Counted from the first letter of the stretch, positions 25,060-33,214 are shown. The stretch: 58,604 nucleotides of DNA from Bacteroidales bacterium (GCA_016281315.1 JAEEIJ010000017.1:1-58604); one strand, 5' to 3'. A program made the numbers and translations. Notes: generated by a model not told the origin, from the letters alone.

Positions 25060-26757
25060 CTACTCGTAATAGGCCTTGAGGGCGGCCACATCGGCCTCGC
25101 TCAGGACGTCGGAGGTCATAATGAACTCGTCCACGACGGCGGGGAGGCTATACTCCAGAACACCGGTTCCGTCCTGGCCGATGTTGAGAGGCATTGAGTC
25201 GAAGGAGATGCTGGCGAGCGTGCTCGGAATCACAGATTCCTCACCTTCAAAGATAAAGTCCGTATAGATGCGTACCTTTTTGTTCGGGCGGTCCACCGTG
25301 AGAATCACGTGCATCCAGCCGGTGTCGAAGTTGGTGGGCAGGAGCCGGACGTAGTCCATCCGGTTCTTGGAGCCGTCACCCACGTTGAACTTAAGGTCCC
25401 GGGTACCCCTGTACGACAGGATGAAGCCCTTGTACACACCCTCCTGCCAGTTCTTGTTGGAAATCAGGGAGGGATCGTTCACTTTGTTCGGCCACATCGG
25501 ATCGGCCTTCAGCCAGCACGCCACGGAGAACGACCCGGCGCCCACTGTAACGTCCTTCAGCGTGACGTATCCGTTATGCAGGTCCACGCCTTTCCCGAAG
25601 TAGGCGTCGGAGTAGGACAGCGTCCCGGAGGAGGTGGTGGTTACCTTGCCGTATGCGTCGGCGATGCCGCCGTCGAACGGCAGATAAGCGACCACATTGT
25701 GCCCGGAAAGCAGGGACTGCATATTGCTCAGGACCGGCGTGGGCTTTGTCTGGTGGCCACGATACTCCTCACCCGGATCCTTGTGATCGGGGGCCTCGGT
25801 AACATCCTTGAACACGCCGGCGGGGACGCGGCCGCTCCAGGTTGCCGGGCTGTCCAGGCCCAGGGCATAGGCGGCGATCGCCGCAACGTCGCGGGATTCT
25901 GCGTCCACGATGGTGCCGCTGGCCACCGTCTTTCCGGCAACCCCGAGGAATACATTTCTTTCCTCATCGGTGGGGCCGCCGTGGGTCTTGCCCTTGCCGC
26001 CGTGGTCCGCGGTGACGATGAACAGGGTATCGTCCAGCAGGCCTTTCTGTTTCAGCTTGGAATAAATACTCCCCACGTATGCATCCACCGTGGTGATGGT
26101 GGCCAGATAGATGTCGGAGCCGAACCCTTTTGATTCGCCGATGTCGTCCGGCGAAGAAAACTGGATGAACAGCAGCGTGGGGTCGTTGCTGGTTAGATAG
26201 GTCAGAATCTTGTTGAAAACTTCCGCGTCACCGGACCCGGTCGCTTTTTCAACGTCGAGACCATTTTCCACGAGACCGGCATTGATGGGATTCCATTCCA
26301 CAATAGAAGCCAGCTTCGCATCCGGCATAGCTTGCTTTACCACTTTGAAAATGGAAGGATAGGGATTTGACGCCGGATAAGAAGGATCCGGGTAATTCGG
26401 GTCATATTTGTCTTTGCCCTCGATGATTTCGTTGGTGCGGCCGTGATGCTCCGGAAGGACCCCGTGAAGGATGGAACCCCAGCCCTGGGCGCTCATACTG
26501 GGCATTCCCACCCGGCAGGTGTACGTGGTGGCCTGATTGGCAAAAATGACGTCGCAAGCGGGCGTATTGGTGTCCCTGAAGGCTGCGCCGGCTCCGTCCA
26601 GGCCGATGATGACGACGTGCTTATAGGCACCCTTCGACACCACTTCCGGCTCCGGCCCGGGTCCTGGATCAGGTGTAGGGCCGGGGGTAATGTTTTCCTT
26701 AGAATTACAAGCGGAAAGGATGCAAAGAAGCAATGCGGGAATAAAAAACTTTTTCAT
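25060..26757 (-). CDS. Lipoprotein: alkaline-phosphatase-superfamily phosphodiesterase + LamG domain
   Basis: 565 aa with lipobox LSAC followed by a Pro/Gly linker. About 45-330 is a type I phosphodiesterase/nucleotide pyrophosphatase-like domain: VVIIGLDGAGAAF (metal Asp), a presumed Thr/Ser nucleophile in the MPSMSAQGWGSILHG region, DAYVGSIYSKL, and TADHGGKGKTHGG (metal-binding Asp/His pair). About 360-565 is a concanavalin/LamG-like domain (AYLPFDGGIADAYG, FSVACWLKA, WMHVILTVDRPNKKVRIY). Predicted to cleave a phosphodiester (or phosphonate/sulfate) at the cell surface while the LamG part binds glycan. ATG at 26757 gives the lipoprotein signal. Confidence 0.8.
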   Translation of the reverse strand: MKKFFIPALLLCILSACNSKENITPGPTPDPGPGPEPEVVSKGAYKHVVIIGLDGAGAAFRDTNTPACDVIFANQATTYTCRVGMPSMSAQGWGSILHGVLPEHHGRTNEIIEGKDKYDPNYPDPSYPASNPYPSIFKVVKQAMPDAKLASIVEWNPINAGLVENGLDVEKATGSGDAEVFNKILTYLTSNDPTLLFIQFSSPDDIGESKGFGSDIYLATITTVDAYVGSIYSKLKQKGLLDDTLFIVTADHGGKGKTHGGPTDEERNVFLGVAGKTVASGTIVDAESRDVAAIAAYALGLDSPATWSGRVPAGVFKDVTEAPDHKDPGEEYRGHQTKPTPVLSNMQSLLSGHNVVAYLPFDGGIADAYGKVTTTSSGTLSYSDAYFGKGVDLHNGYVTLKDVTVGAGSFSVACWLKADPMWPNKVNDPSLISNKNWQEGVYKGFILSYRGTRDLKFNVGDGSKNRMDYVRLLPTNFDTGWMHVILTVDRPNKKVRIYTDFIFEGEESVIPSTLASISFDSMPLNIGQDGTGVLEYSLPAVVDEFIMTSDVLSEADVAALKAYYE

Positions 26758-26764
26758 AACGGTG

Positions 26765-26772
26765 CGAAGATA
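26765..26772 (-). promoter_or_regulatory. -7 promoter box before the phosphodiesterase gene
   Basis: TATCTTCG on the minus strand matches 7 of 8 positions of TAnnTTTG, ending 7 nt before the ATG at 26757. Confidence 0.5.
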
Positions 26773-26878
26773 ACGCAGGATCATAAACCCGGATATAACA
26801 GTTATTCTTTTTTTTGCAATGATTTGGTAAGTATCTTTTTACCGCTGCCAAGTTACGCATTTTTTTGCGGAAATTAAT

Positions 26879-26886
26879 TATATTTG
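26879..26886 (+). promoter_or_regulatory. -7 promoter box before the Gfo/Idh/MocA gene
   Basis: TATATTTG is a full consensus match and ends 5 nt before the ATG at 26892, so the mRNA would be essentially leaderless. No TTTG at the usual upstream spacing. Confidence 0.6.
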
Positions 26887-26891
26887 TGAGT

Positions 26892-28313
26892 ATGAAAAGA
26901 CGTGATTTCCTTAAAGGAGTTTCCCTGGCGGCGGTAGGAACCGCCCTCGCCGGGCCCCAGGCCGGCGCCGCCCAATGGATGGGGAGCGCCGCAGATGACA
27001 CCAAAGGGATAGATCCCGTTACGGGTCTCTCCCCCGTCCGTTCGCTGAATCCGGAGGTCAGCCATCCCGTCAGCGTCATCATCATCGGCTGCGGCAACCG
27101 CGGAAAGACCTATGCAAGGTATGCGGAGAAATTCCCGAACGGGATGAAGGTCGTGGGCGTCTCGGACATTCTGGAGCACCGGAAGAACTACCTGGGAGAC
27201 AAACACGGCGTGCAGGCGGAGATGCGCTTCGGCCATTACCGCGAAGTGTTCGCCACGGGGAAGAAACTGGCCGATGCTGTTGTCATCGCCACCCCGGACG
27301 ACAGGCACTACGAGCCCTGTATGATGGCGCTGGACCTGGGCTACGACGTCCTTTTGGAAAAACCCGTCGCCCCCACCGCGAAGGAGTGCAAGGCCATCCG
27401 GGAAAAGACCAAGAAGACCGGACGGATCGTGGCCGTGTGCCACGTCCTGCGCTACTCCCCCTATTTTATGGCCCTCCGCGAGGTGGTCCGGAGCGGGGCC
27501 ATCGGCGAAGTGGTGAGCATCCAGCATATGGAGCCCATCCAGTACGCCCATATGTCCCACTCCTACGTGCGGGGCAACTGGCGCTCCTCCAAGGAAACCA
27601 CGCCCATCATCCTCGCCAAGTCCTGCCACGACCTTGACATCCTCCGCTGGATCATCGACAAGCCCTGCAAGAGCATATCGGCCGATGGTTCCCTCACCTT
27701 CTTCAAGGCGGAGAATGCGCCGGAAGGGGCGCCGAAATACTGCACCGACGGCTGCCCCCACCAGGGGAAATGCCCCTACGATGCCGTGGAGATCTACACC
27801 CGTCTGAAGCAACACCTGGGGGTGTTCGACCTGAACGGGAGCAAAGACCCCGCGCTCATTATGAGCCGCCTGAAGGACCCGCGCTACAACAGCTACGCCC
27901 GCTGCGTCTTCCACTGCGACAACGACCAGCCGGACCATTATGTGGCCGATATGGTCTTCGAAGGCAATGTCACCGCCTCCTTCACGATGGACGCCTTCAC
28001 GCCGAAGGGCGGCCGCCGCACCCGCATTATGGGGACGATGGGCTACATCGAGGGCGATATGAAGGAGTTCACCGTGACGGACTTCCTCACCCGCACGCCC
28101 AAAATCTGGAATATGAAAGTCGCGGAGATTCCCGAATACGCCCAGTCCGGCCACGGCGGCGGCGACTACCGTCTGGTGCGGGACTTCCTGGAGGCCGTGG
28201 ACCGGCAGGATGCAGGCCACCTCTCCAGCAGCATCGACGTGTCCATCGAGAGCCACCTGATGGGTTTTGCGGCCGAACGTTCCCGCCGCAGCGGAAAGAA
28301 AGAAAAAATATAG
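26892..28313 (+). CDS. Gfo/Idh/MocA-family oxidoreductase with Tat-type signal
   Basis: 473 aa. The N-terminus MKRRDFLKGVSLAAVGTAL has the twin-arginine pattern, so export with bound NAD(P) is likely. Rossmann domain: VSVIIIGCGNRGKTYARYAE, then VVIATPDDRHYEP and the family EKPVAPT motif with the usual Lys. The C-terminal part has KSCHDLDILRWI and a Cys cluster (YCTDGCPHQGKCPYDA) that could bind metal. Relatives include GH109-type NAD-dependent glycosidases and sugar dehydrogenases; which one this is cannot be told. It sits next to the glycan-degradation genes and is followed 3 nt later by the PPC-domain gene, so it forms a two-gene operon. Confidence 0.85.
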   Translation: MKRRDFLKGVSLAAVGTALAGPQAGAAQWMGSAADDTKGIDPVTGLSPVRSLNPEVSHPVSVIIIGCGNRGKTYARYAEKFPNGMKVVGVSDILEHRKNYLGDKHGVQAEMRFGHYREVFATGKKLADAVVIATPDDRHYEPCMMALDLGYDVLLEKPVAPTAKECKAIREKTKKTGRIVAVCHVLRYSPYFMALREVVRSGAIGEVVSIQHMEPIQYAHMSHSYVRGNWRSSKETTPIILAKSCHDLDILRWIIDKPCKSISADGSLTFFKAENAPEGAPKYCTDGCPHQGKCPYDAVEIYTRLKQHLGVFDLNGSKDPALIMSRLKDPRYNSYARCVFHCDNDQPDHYVADMVFEGNVTASFTMDAFTPKGGRRTRIMGTMGYIEGDMKEFTVTDFLTRTPKIWNMKVAEIPEYAQSGHGGGDYRLVRDFLEAVDRQDAGHLSSSIDVSIESHLMGFAAERSRRSGKKEKI

Positions 28314-28316
28314 AAT

Positions 28317-28745
28317 ATGTATAAGTTCAAGGAACTACCGGGCCAGCGCTATGTGCTGAGTCTGGACAATCACGTGGAAATTGTGGAAGCCCTCACGGCC
28401 TTCTGCCTGGAAAAGGGCATCCTGGCCGGTCAGGTAAGCGGAATCGGCGCCATCAACGAGGCCACCTTCCGTTTTCTGGATCCCGCCACCAAAAAGTATG
28501 TGGACAAGACCTTCGCCGAGCAGATGGAGATTACGAATCTCACCGGCAACATCTCCCAAAAGGACGGAAAACCCTATCTGCACCTGCACCTCACCTGCAG
28601 CCGCCGGGACTATACCTGCGTGGGCGGCCACCTGCTATCGGCCCGCATCAACGGTGCCTGCGAACTGCTGGTGGGAACCTTCCCGGGCGTTGAAATCGGC
28701 CGCTACCCGGACCCCGAAACCGGATTGAATCTGTATAAGTTTTAG
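28317..28745 (+). CDS. PPC/PCC (DUF296) domain protein
   Basis: 142 aa, the full length of a single PPC domain. Visible features: GILAGQVSGIGAINEATF, the beta-strand YLHLHLTCS and GGHLLSARING with the conserved His residues thought to bind metal. The plant relatives are AT-hook proteins. Bacterial stand-alone members are small trimeric proteins of uncertain role, often annotated as DNA-binding without evidence. ATG follows the oxidoreductase stop by 3 nt. It overlaps the convergent HD-domain gene by 4 nt at the stops. Confidence 0.85.
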   Translation: MYKFKELPGQRYVLSLDNHVEIVEALTAFCLEKGILAGQVSGIGAINEATFRFLDPATKKYVDKTFAEQMEITNLTGNISQKDGKPYLHLHLTCSRRDYTCVGGHLLSARINGACELLVGTFPGVEIGRYPDPETGLNLYKF

Positions 28746-29365
28746 CGGGTTTCTTCGCTGTAAACTTCTTCGAATATTTCCCTTAGCCGGGCTTCGTCAC
28801 GAATAATCCGACGGAGTTCGGCTAACGGTTTTTCATTGGGGCTTCCGGGGATGAGAAGATGCAGGTAGCCCCCTTCGGCGTACTTTTCGTGCAGGTGGTC
28901 CAGCGTGCGCTGCCAGTGCCCTTTCCTGTCCAGTTCAGGATAGTGGGACAGGCCGAACTGCACGGTGCGGCGGATAATGGTTTCCGGGACGATCATCCGG
29001 TCGGCCTCGGCCACCAGACAGCCGTAGAGGCTTCTGGGCGGGGTTTGGGCCGATGCCCGGTGGTCTTCCGCCGCCTGGGCGATGACCTCGATCTGCTCCG
29101 GAGAGAACCATTCCCGGAGCCTTTCATTGCTGCGGATTATTCGCCCGCTCTCCAGGTGGTGCGTCTTGCGGTCTACCGCGAGCCCCAGGTCGTGGCAGGC
29201 GGCCGCCGTATATAGCATTTCCGTGTCGATTTGCGGGTACTGCTCCGCCATCCCGAGCGCCCGTTCCATCACCGCCCGCGCGTGGTCCTCCCGGTGCGCC
29301 TTGTCAAATGCGGCGTACTGCGGAATGATTTCCGTTTCAATGTATCGGACCAGTGAATCTCTCAT
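28742..29365 (-). CDS. HD-domain phosphohydrolase
   Basis: 207 aa. The HD metal site is seen as HREDHARAVMERAL, the central AAACHDLGLAVD (His-Asp) and a later EDHRAS and DRMI. HD hydrolases act on nucleotides or other phosphoesters; the substrate is unknown. ATG at 29365 overlaps the stop of the upstream gene (ATGA), which decides the start over one 21 nt earlier. It is the last gene of a three-gene minus-strand operon with the peptidase-like and dehydrogenase genes. Confidence 0.8.
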   Translation of the reverse strand: MRDSLVRYIETEIIPQYAAFDKAHREDHARAVMERALGMAEQYPQIDTEMLYTAAACHDLGLAVDRKTHHLESGRIIRSNERLREWFSPEQIEVIAQAAEDHRASAQTPPRSLYGCLVAEADRMIVPETIIRRTVQFGLSHYPELDRKGHWQRTLDHLHEKYAEGGYLHLLIPGSPNEKPLAELRRIIRDEARLREIFEEVYSEETR

Positions 29366-30063
29366 CGCACCGTGATGTGGAAGCAATTCTGCTTCCTTTC
29401 ATATTTGATATAACACACGTTCCCTTTGTCGTGAAGGTCCTTGAGCACCTGGCCCAGCGTGGCGCGCAGGTATTCCGGCGGTACGTCTTCGTAGGGGCGG
29501 CCGCGAAGGTCGGGAATCTTCACGTAGCGCCAGTAGGAGAGGTCGAAGGTGGTCCCGTAGCGGTGCGTAGAGTTCTCCGAGGCATTGACGTTGCGGCGGC
29601 TGAGTTTGGCCACATCGGCCTCCGTGCGCAGGACGGAAGTAATCACCAGTTTGTAGGGGTTGAGCCCTTTGGCGGCGAGGGAATCCTGAAAATGCCGGCC
29701 GATGGTATCCAGGAGGTCACGAGCCCGCGGCACGAGATAGGGAATGGAGTGCGTGAGGGAGTCGATGACGTAGAGGTCGTTGTTCTCCAATTTGACCAGG
29801 CGGGATTTGAGTTTTTCGGCCGCCTCCCTGTCGGCTACGGGAGGGACGCCCAGCGCCTGCGCCACCTCCAACTGCACGTCGTTCATATCGTTGAACTCCC
29901 GCTTGTAGCGAACGTCCCAGATGCGTACGGGGTGGTTTTCTATCGGCCCCAGGGCCAGCCAGCGCCGCTCCTCGGTGCAGCTCCTGACGTGCAGGACGCC
30001 CCAAAGCAGCAATCCGGCGGCCACCGTCGTACCAAAGATTCTCAGATAGTTTTTCGCGAGCAT
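29362..30063 (-). CDS. Membrane-anchored M15-like peptidase-fold protein (DUF5715-like)
   Basis: 233 aa with one N-terminal hydrophobic segment (TTVAAGLLLWGVLHV). The C-terminal half has LVITSVLRT, NASENSTHRYGTTFDLSYW and a final CFHITVR. This resembles the Zn ligands His-x6-Asp ... His of M15 D-Ala-D-Ala carboxypeptidases (VanY/DacA type), so it may trim peptidoglycan peptides in the periplasm. The exact family (I recall DUF5715) is from memory. The gene starts directly at the stop of the dehydrogenase gene and overlaps the HD gene by 4 nt. Confidence 0.65.
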   Translation of the reverse strand: MLAKNYLRIFGTTVAAGLLLWGVLHVRSCTEERRWLALGPIENHPVRIWDVRYKREFNDMNDVQLEVAQALGVPPVADREAAEKLKSRLVKLENNDLYVIDSLTHSIPYLVPRARDLLDTIGRHFQDSLAAKGLNPYKLVITSVLRTEADVAKLSRRNVNASENSTHRYGTTFDLSYWRYVKIPDLRGRPYEDVPPEYLRATLGQVLKDLHDKGNVCYIKYERKQNCFHITVR

Positions 30064-30834
30064 CTATTGCATCCATTTTAGTCCCAGGCGGTCAATCAGC
30101 CGCGCGGGAAGGAGTTTTACCAGCGGAGGAAGGAGGACGTTCATAATGCCGGGGCTGTACGTGCGACGCCCACGGTCCAGGGCCCTCAAGGCCCTATTTA
30201 CCAGCGTTTCCGGACGCTGCACCAGGCCGAGGCATCGGCCCGCCTTCCGCATCTTATCGCTCAGTTTGTAAAGGCCGGTATCCACGGCGGCGGGGCACAC
30301 GGTGGTCACGGTGACGCCGTAGGGTCTCAATTCGTAGGACAAACTTTTGCCGAAGGATTTCAGATAGGCCTTGGAGGCCGAATAAATGGCGATGCCCGGG
30401 GCGGGGATACGCGCCGTCATCGAGGACATAATGAGGATTTTCCCCCGGCCTCTTTGCTTCATCTTCTCCCCGAAGAGGATGCAGCATTCGGTGACTGTCT
30501 GAACGTGCAGTTTCATCATCGCCCGGGCCTTTTCCAGGTTCTCTTCCCCCAGATAGTCGATGAAGAACATCCCGGCATTATTGATAAGGATGTCTACGGC
30601 GAGGCCCTCCTTGTCGCAGTAATCCACGAGCTCCTGTGCACAGCCTTCCTTCGCCAGATCCATATACAGCGCCTTCACAGGTACGCCATAATCGGCCTGA
30701 AGTCTTTCCGCCACCTCGCGCAGCTGCTCCTCCTGGTTACTCACCAGCAGCAGGCCGCAGCCCCTCCGGGCCAGCTGCCCGGCATACTCGAGCCCGATTC
30801 CCGAACTCCCGCCTGTGATGAGGGCTGTTTGCAT
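30064..30834 (-). CDS. Short-chain dehydrogenase/reductase (SDR)
   Basis: 256 aa. Classical SDR: ALITGGSSGIGLEYA (NAD(P)-binding Gly motif), ILINNAGMFF, IMSSMTARIPAPGIAIYSASKAY with catalytic Ser, Tyr and Lys, and VCPAAVDTGLY. It resembles DltE/YqjQ-like SDRs of unknown substrate. ATG at 30834 is chosen because the longer frame would start inside the promoter -7 box. It is the first gene of the SDR - M15-like - HD operon. Confidence 0.9.
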   Translation of the reverse strand: MQTALITGGSSGIGLEYAGQLARRGCGLLLVSNQEEQLREVAERLQADYGVPVKALYMDLAKEGCAQELVDYCDKEGLAVDILINNAGMFFIDYLGEENLEKARAMMKLHVQTVTECCILFGEKMKQRGRGKILIMSSMTARIPAPGIAIYSASKAYLKSFGKSLSYELRPYGVTVTTVCPAAVDTGLYKLSDKMRKAGRCLGLVQRPETLVNRALRALDRGRRTYSPGIMNVLLPPLVKLLPARLIDRLGLKWMQ

Positions 30835-30849
30835 TCTGCTACTTTTCTT

Positions 30850-30857
30850 CAAATATA
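30850..30857 (-). promoter_or_regulatory. -7 promoter box of the SDR operon
   Basis: TATATTTG on the minus strand is a full consensus match, 15 nt before the ATG at 30834. Confidence 0.6.
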
Positions 30858-30946
30858 CATCATTTTTATCAAAAATGGCGTATCCTCCAGGAGCTGGTTG
30901 TCCAATGGGGCTGAGAAAACGACTAGAATTTATTCTGATAAAATTG

Positions 30947-30954
30947 TATCTTTG
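30947..30954 (+). promoter_or_regulatory. -7 promoter box before the outer-membrane protein gene
   Basis: TATCTTTG is a full match to TAnnTTTG, 12 nt before the ATG at 30967. The gap between this gene and the divergent SDR gene is about 130 nt and holds both promoters. Confidence 0.6.
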
Positions 30955-30966
30955 TAAGTGTTATCT

Positions 30967-32157
30967 ATGCGAAAACTCATCATATCCGTTGCCGCGCTTA
31001 TCCTCTCGAGCCTTTTCCTTTATGCGCAGTCGCCAGAGGACAGGAAATGGAATTTACTGGACGATCCGGTGGATTTAAATTTGTCATCGAACCTTGATGG
31101 CTGGCTCCGTTACTGGGACGAGGGGCCAATCACCTTTAAAGATATTCAGATACTTAACGGAGAATGGCCCAAGATTTCCGAATTTGAGTGCGGCATACAA
31201 TGGAATGCCTTTGAACAGATTGGGAGAATCGGCAATACGATTGTTCGAGGTCCTTCTGCCAGAACCTTTATGAACCCATATGCATCCTGGGCACAACAGA
31301 ACTATCAGACCCCCGATATGCTCCTATATTTTCAAACGGGGTTTGACTATATGGAGATCTGCCGTCGGCGTGCGATAAAAGAGTTTATCTCGACGTCAAA
31401 TACCGGGATGGAAGGCATTATGAATCAATATTCGTATATAGCCAACAGCTTCATATCCCAGATGAAAAATGGGACGAATCAGGGACGGGATATTGAAGCT
31501 GTGCGTTATTATTCCGAACTGGTAAAATCGGCGCTTTCTAAAACAGATGATGTTCTCTTTGATGATTTAAAAACAGAGCCCAGAGGATTTGGTTTGGGCG
31601 TCAATATCGGAGTCGGGTCCGAGTTTTTTCTTGGAGATTTTGCTTCCTATTTGACACCTATATTTGGACTGGATTTGTCTTTTGATTTCGTCTACAGACG
31701 GTTCTCTCTCTTTTTGGACGGTTTGCTGGGATGGGGCGGCAAGTATAAAAAGGATATCCCACTTGACGGCTATCAATGGGAGGCCGGCAAGAATGTAACG
31801 GGCGGGCATATAGAAGCTTCTTTGGGTTACACGCTGTTCAATTCTCAGACCTGGCGCATTTCCCCGTTCGTGGGAGTGGGCGTGGGTTTTATAGATTATC
31901 CAGAATATTCAGGGATTCCTGCAAATCCGAAGAAAAACTCGGATGAGATTGCGGGATTCAGATTCCAGGCAGGTATTTCGGCCGATTATAAATACCTTAG
32001 AATACTGGAGTATCTGCCGTTCTACTACGGCGTATCTGATTTTGCTGTCCGTGGACGTCTCTTTGTGGCCAGGACAAATTTCCCTTCGCCGGCTCCCGCC
32101 TGGAGTATCAATCTTGGGATTGGGGTCAATTTCCTTGCTGTCCTACAAAAGAAATAG
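30967..32157 (+). CDS. Uncharacterised outer-membrane beta-barrel protein
   Basis: 396 aa with a signal peptide ending FLYAQS. Residues about 30-200 are a soluble region (WNAFEQIGRIGNTIVRGPSAR, PDMLLYFQTGFDYME). From about 205 onward there are alternating amphipathic strands (FGLGVNIGVGSEFFLGD, FGLDLSFDFVYRRFSLFLDGLLG, HIEASLGYTLFNS, FVGVGVGFIDYPE) ending in SINLGIGVNFLAVLQKK, as in outer-membrane barrels. No known family is recognised with certainty. It is AT-richer than its neighbours. Single gene with its own promoter. Confidence 0.7.
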   Translation: MRKLIISVAALILSSLFLYAQSPEDRKWNLLDDPVDLNLSSNLDGWLRYWDEGPITFKDIQILNGEWPKISEFECGIQWNAFEQIGRIGNTIVRGPSARTFMNPYASWAQQNYQTPDMLLYFQTGFDYMEICRRRAIKEFISTSNTGMEGIMNQYSYIANSFISQMKNGTNQGRDIEAVRYYSELVKSALSKTDDVLFDDLKTEPRGFGLGVNIGVGSEFFLGDFASYLTPIFGLDLSFDFVYRRFSLFLDGLLGWGGKYKKDIPLDGYQWEAGKNVTGGHIEASLGYTLFNSQTWRISPFVGVGVGFIDYPEYSGIPANPKKNSDEIAGFRFQAGISADYKYLRILEYLPFYYGVSDFAVRGRLFVARTNFPSPAPAWSINLGIGVNFLAVLQKK

Positions 32158-32225
32158 CGCCGAAGTTGACTTTGCTTTGGGGCCAAGGCACGCTGCTGTG
32201 CTATTCCTCCCATCCTTATTTCTTC

Positions 32226-32335
32226 CACTAAAGCACACTTTCTGCCTTCTACGCACGTATTCGTGCTTTAGTGCCTATTTTTGGCCTGCCTAAAGCACAC
32301 TTCCCGTCCCCTATGCCACTTTTCGTGCTTTAGTG
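32226..32335. repeat. Two tandem palindromic units (CACTAAAGCAC type)
   Basis: CACTAAAGCAC (32226-32236) pairs perfectly with GTGCTTTAGTG (32263-32273). A second unit has CTAAAGCAC (32290-32298) and GTGCTTTAG (32325-32333). The two units are about 62 nt apart and both contain CACACTT after the left arm and TTCGTGCTTTAG at the right arm. They lie in the 405-nt gap (32158-32562) between the outer-membrane protein and the toxin-antitoxin-like pair; no gene is seen in this gap. Confidence 0.75.
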
Positions 32336-32346
32336 GAGAGCAATGC

Positions 32347-32470
32347 GGCGCAGGCTTCATTTTTGGCGGGATGCCTGCGCCAGCAGAACGCACAAGATGT
32401 AGATTCGCGGTGCAGGCTTCGGCACTTTTATGGCGCCTGCGCCGCTACAGCGGGGAACCTGCGCCAGCCA
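32347..32470. repeat. GC-rich palindromic repeats (GGCGCAGGC/GCCTGCGCC)
   Basis: GGCGCAGGC (32347-32355) is the reverse complement of GCCTGCGCC (32373-32381). Variants recur as GTGCAGGCTTCGG and GCGCCTGCGCC (about 32410-32443) and CCTGCGCCAGCC (about 32458-32469). They form strong hairpins directly after the CACTAAAGCAC units. They look like repetitive extragenic palindromes, possibly also serving as terminators. Confidence 0.6.
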
Positions 32471-32474
32471 GCTA

Positions 32475-32501
32475 TCAATAACGCAAAAATTCCGCGAAGG
32501 C
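32475..32501. repeat. Left copy of 27-bp direct repeat (dsbD 3' end remnant)
   Basis: 27 bases identical to 33228-33254. On the minus strand it encodes AFAEFLRY plus stop, i.e. the last codons of dsbD, without the rest of the gene. Together the two copies bracket the DUF4160/DUF2442 pair. Confidence 0.9.
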
Positions 32502-32517
32502 ATTTTTTGCAAAAAGT

Positions 32518-32549
32518 ATTGTGGGTAATAAATTTATTACCTATCTTTG
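32518..32549 (+). promoter_or_regulatory. Promoter of the toxin-antitoxin-like pair
   Basis: ATTG (32518-32521), 20 bp, then TATCTTTG (32542-32549). This is close to a full Bacteroidota consensus, 13 nt before the ATG at 32563. Confidence 0.7.
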
Positions 32550-32562
32550 CAAAGAAAAAACG

Positions 32563-32802
32563 ATGCCAACTGTATTTATACTCTTCGGTTTTATCTTCAA
32601 GTTCTACTCCAATGACCATGAGCCACTGCACATACACGTGCTCAAGGATGGAAAGAAGGCAAAGTATGCATTATTCCCGGTAACATTGAAGGAGAATCAG
32701 GGGTTTAAAACTTCCGAGCTAAAACTTGTGGAGTCAATTATTGAAGAGAACGAGGAGATTATTGCAGAGCATTGGAATCGGTATTTCAACAAAAGGCGGT
32801 AA
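32563..32802 (+). CDS. DUF4160-like small protein, putative toxin
   Basis: 79 aa: MPTVFILFGFIFKFYSND, then EPLHIHVLKDGKKAKY, the conserved core of DUF4160, and an acidic/basic C-terminal helix. DUF4160 proteins are commonly encoded next to DUF2442 proteins and are suspected toxins of type II modules; this is family knowledge, not shown here. The downstream gene starts 1 nt after its stop. The gene lies in a cassette bounded by 27-bp direct repeats and has its own promoter. Start 32563 is preferred because an upstream in-frame start would overlap the promoter. Confidence 0.75.
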   Translation: MPTVFILFGFIFKFYSNDHEPLHIHVLKDGKKAKYALFPVTLKENQGFKTSELKLVESIIEENEEIIAEHWNRYFNKRR

Positions 32803-32803
32803 A

Positions 32804-33214
32804 ATGATCAGCATTGAAAAAGTATGGCTCACTCCGGATGCCGTGTGGATTCGCACCACAGACGGACGCGAGGCCTGTGAGTATTATGACGAATATCCTC
32901 GTCTTAAATATGCCACTGAACAGCAGAGGGCAAACTATGAAACCGATGAATACGGCATTCACTGGCCGGACATTGACGAAGACCTGAGCTTCGAGAGTTT
33001 CTTTTACACGAAAGAACACACGGAGCTTTACCGGGTTTTCCTGGCCCATCCTGAGCTAAATGCTTCAGCGGTTGCCCGTAGAATGGGCATCTCCCAAAGT
33101 CTTTTCGCCCAATACATCAGCGGAGCCAAAAAACCCTCCAGCGATCGTCTGAAGGATATCTATGCCACTCTTCACGCCATCGGCGAAGAACTGATGGCTC
33201 TATCTGTGGCATAG
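32804..33214 (+). CDS. DUF2442-like protein with XRE-type HTH, putative antitoxin
   Basis: 136 aa. The N-terminal part (MISIEKVWLTPDAVWIRTTDG, YPRLKYATEQQRANYE, GIHWPDIDEDLSFESFF) matches the DUF2442 layout. The C-terminal part (NASAVARRMGISQSLFAQYISGAKKPS) is a helix-turn-helix of XRE type. It would neutralise the DUF4160 protein and repress the promoter, as antitoxins of such pairs are expected to do (inference). ATG is 1 nt after the upstream stop. Confidence 0.8.
   Translation: MISIEKVWLTPDAVWIRTTDGREACEYYDEYPRLKYATEQQRANYETDEYGIHWPDIDEDLSFESFFYTKEHTELYRVFLAHPELNASAVARRMGISQSLFAQYISGAKKPSSDRLKDIYATLHAIGEELMALSVA

Noticed and set aside
30853..30966. Possible small RNA or peptide gene in the divergent gap
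   Set aside because: The gap is explained by two opposing promoters and no start codon with a meaningful frame was seen.
32226..32470. Tandem repeats considered as a CRISPR array
   Set aside because: The units are palindromic pairs of only two copies, with no equal spacers and no cas genes.
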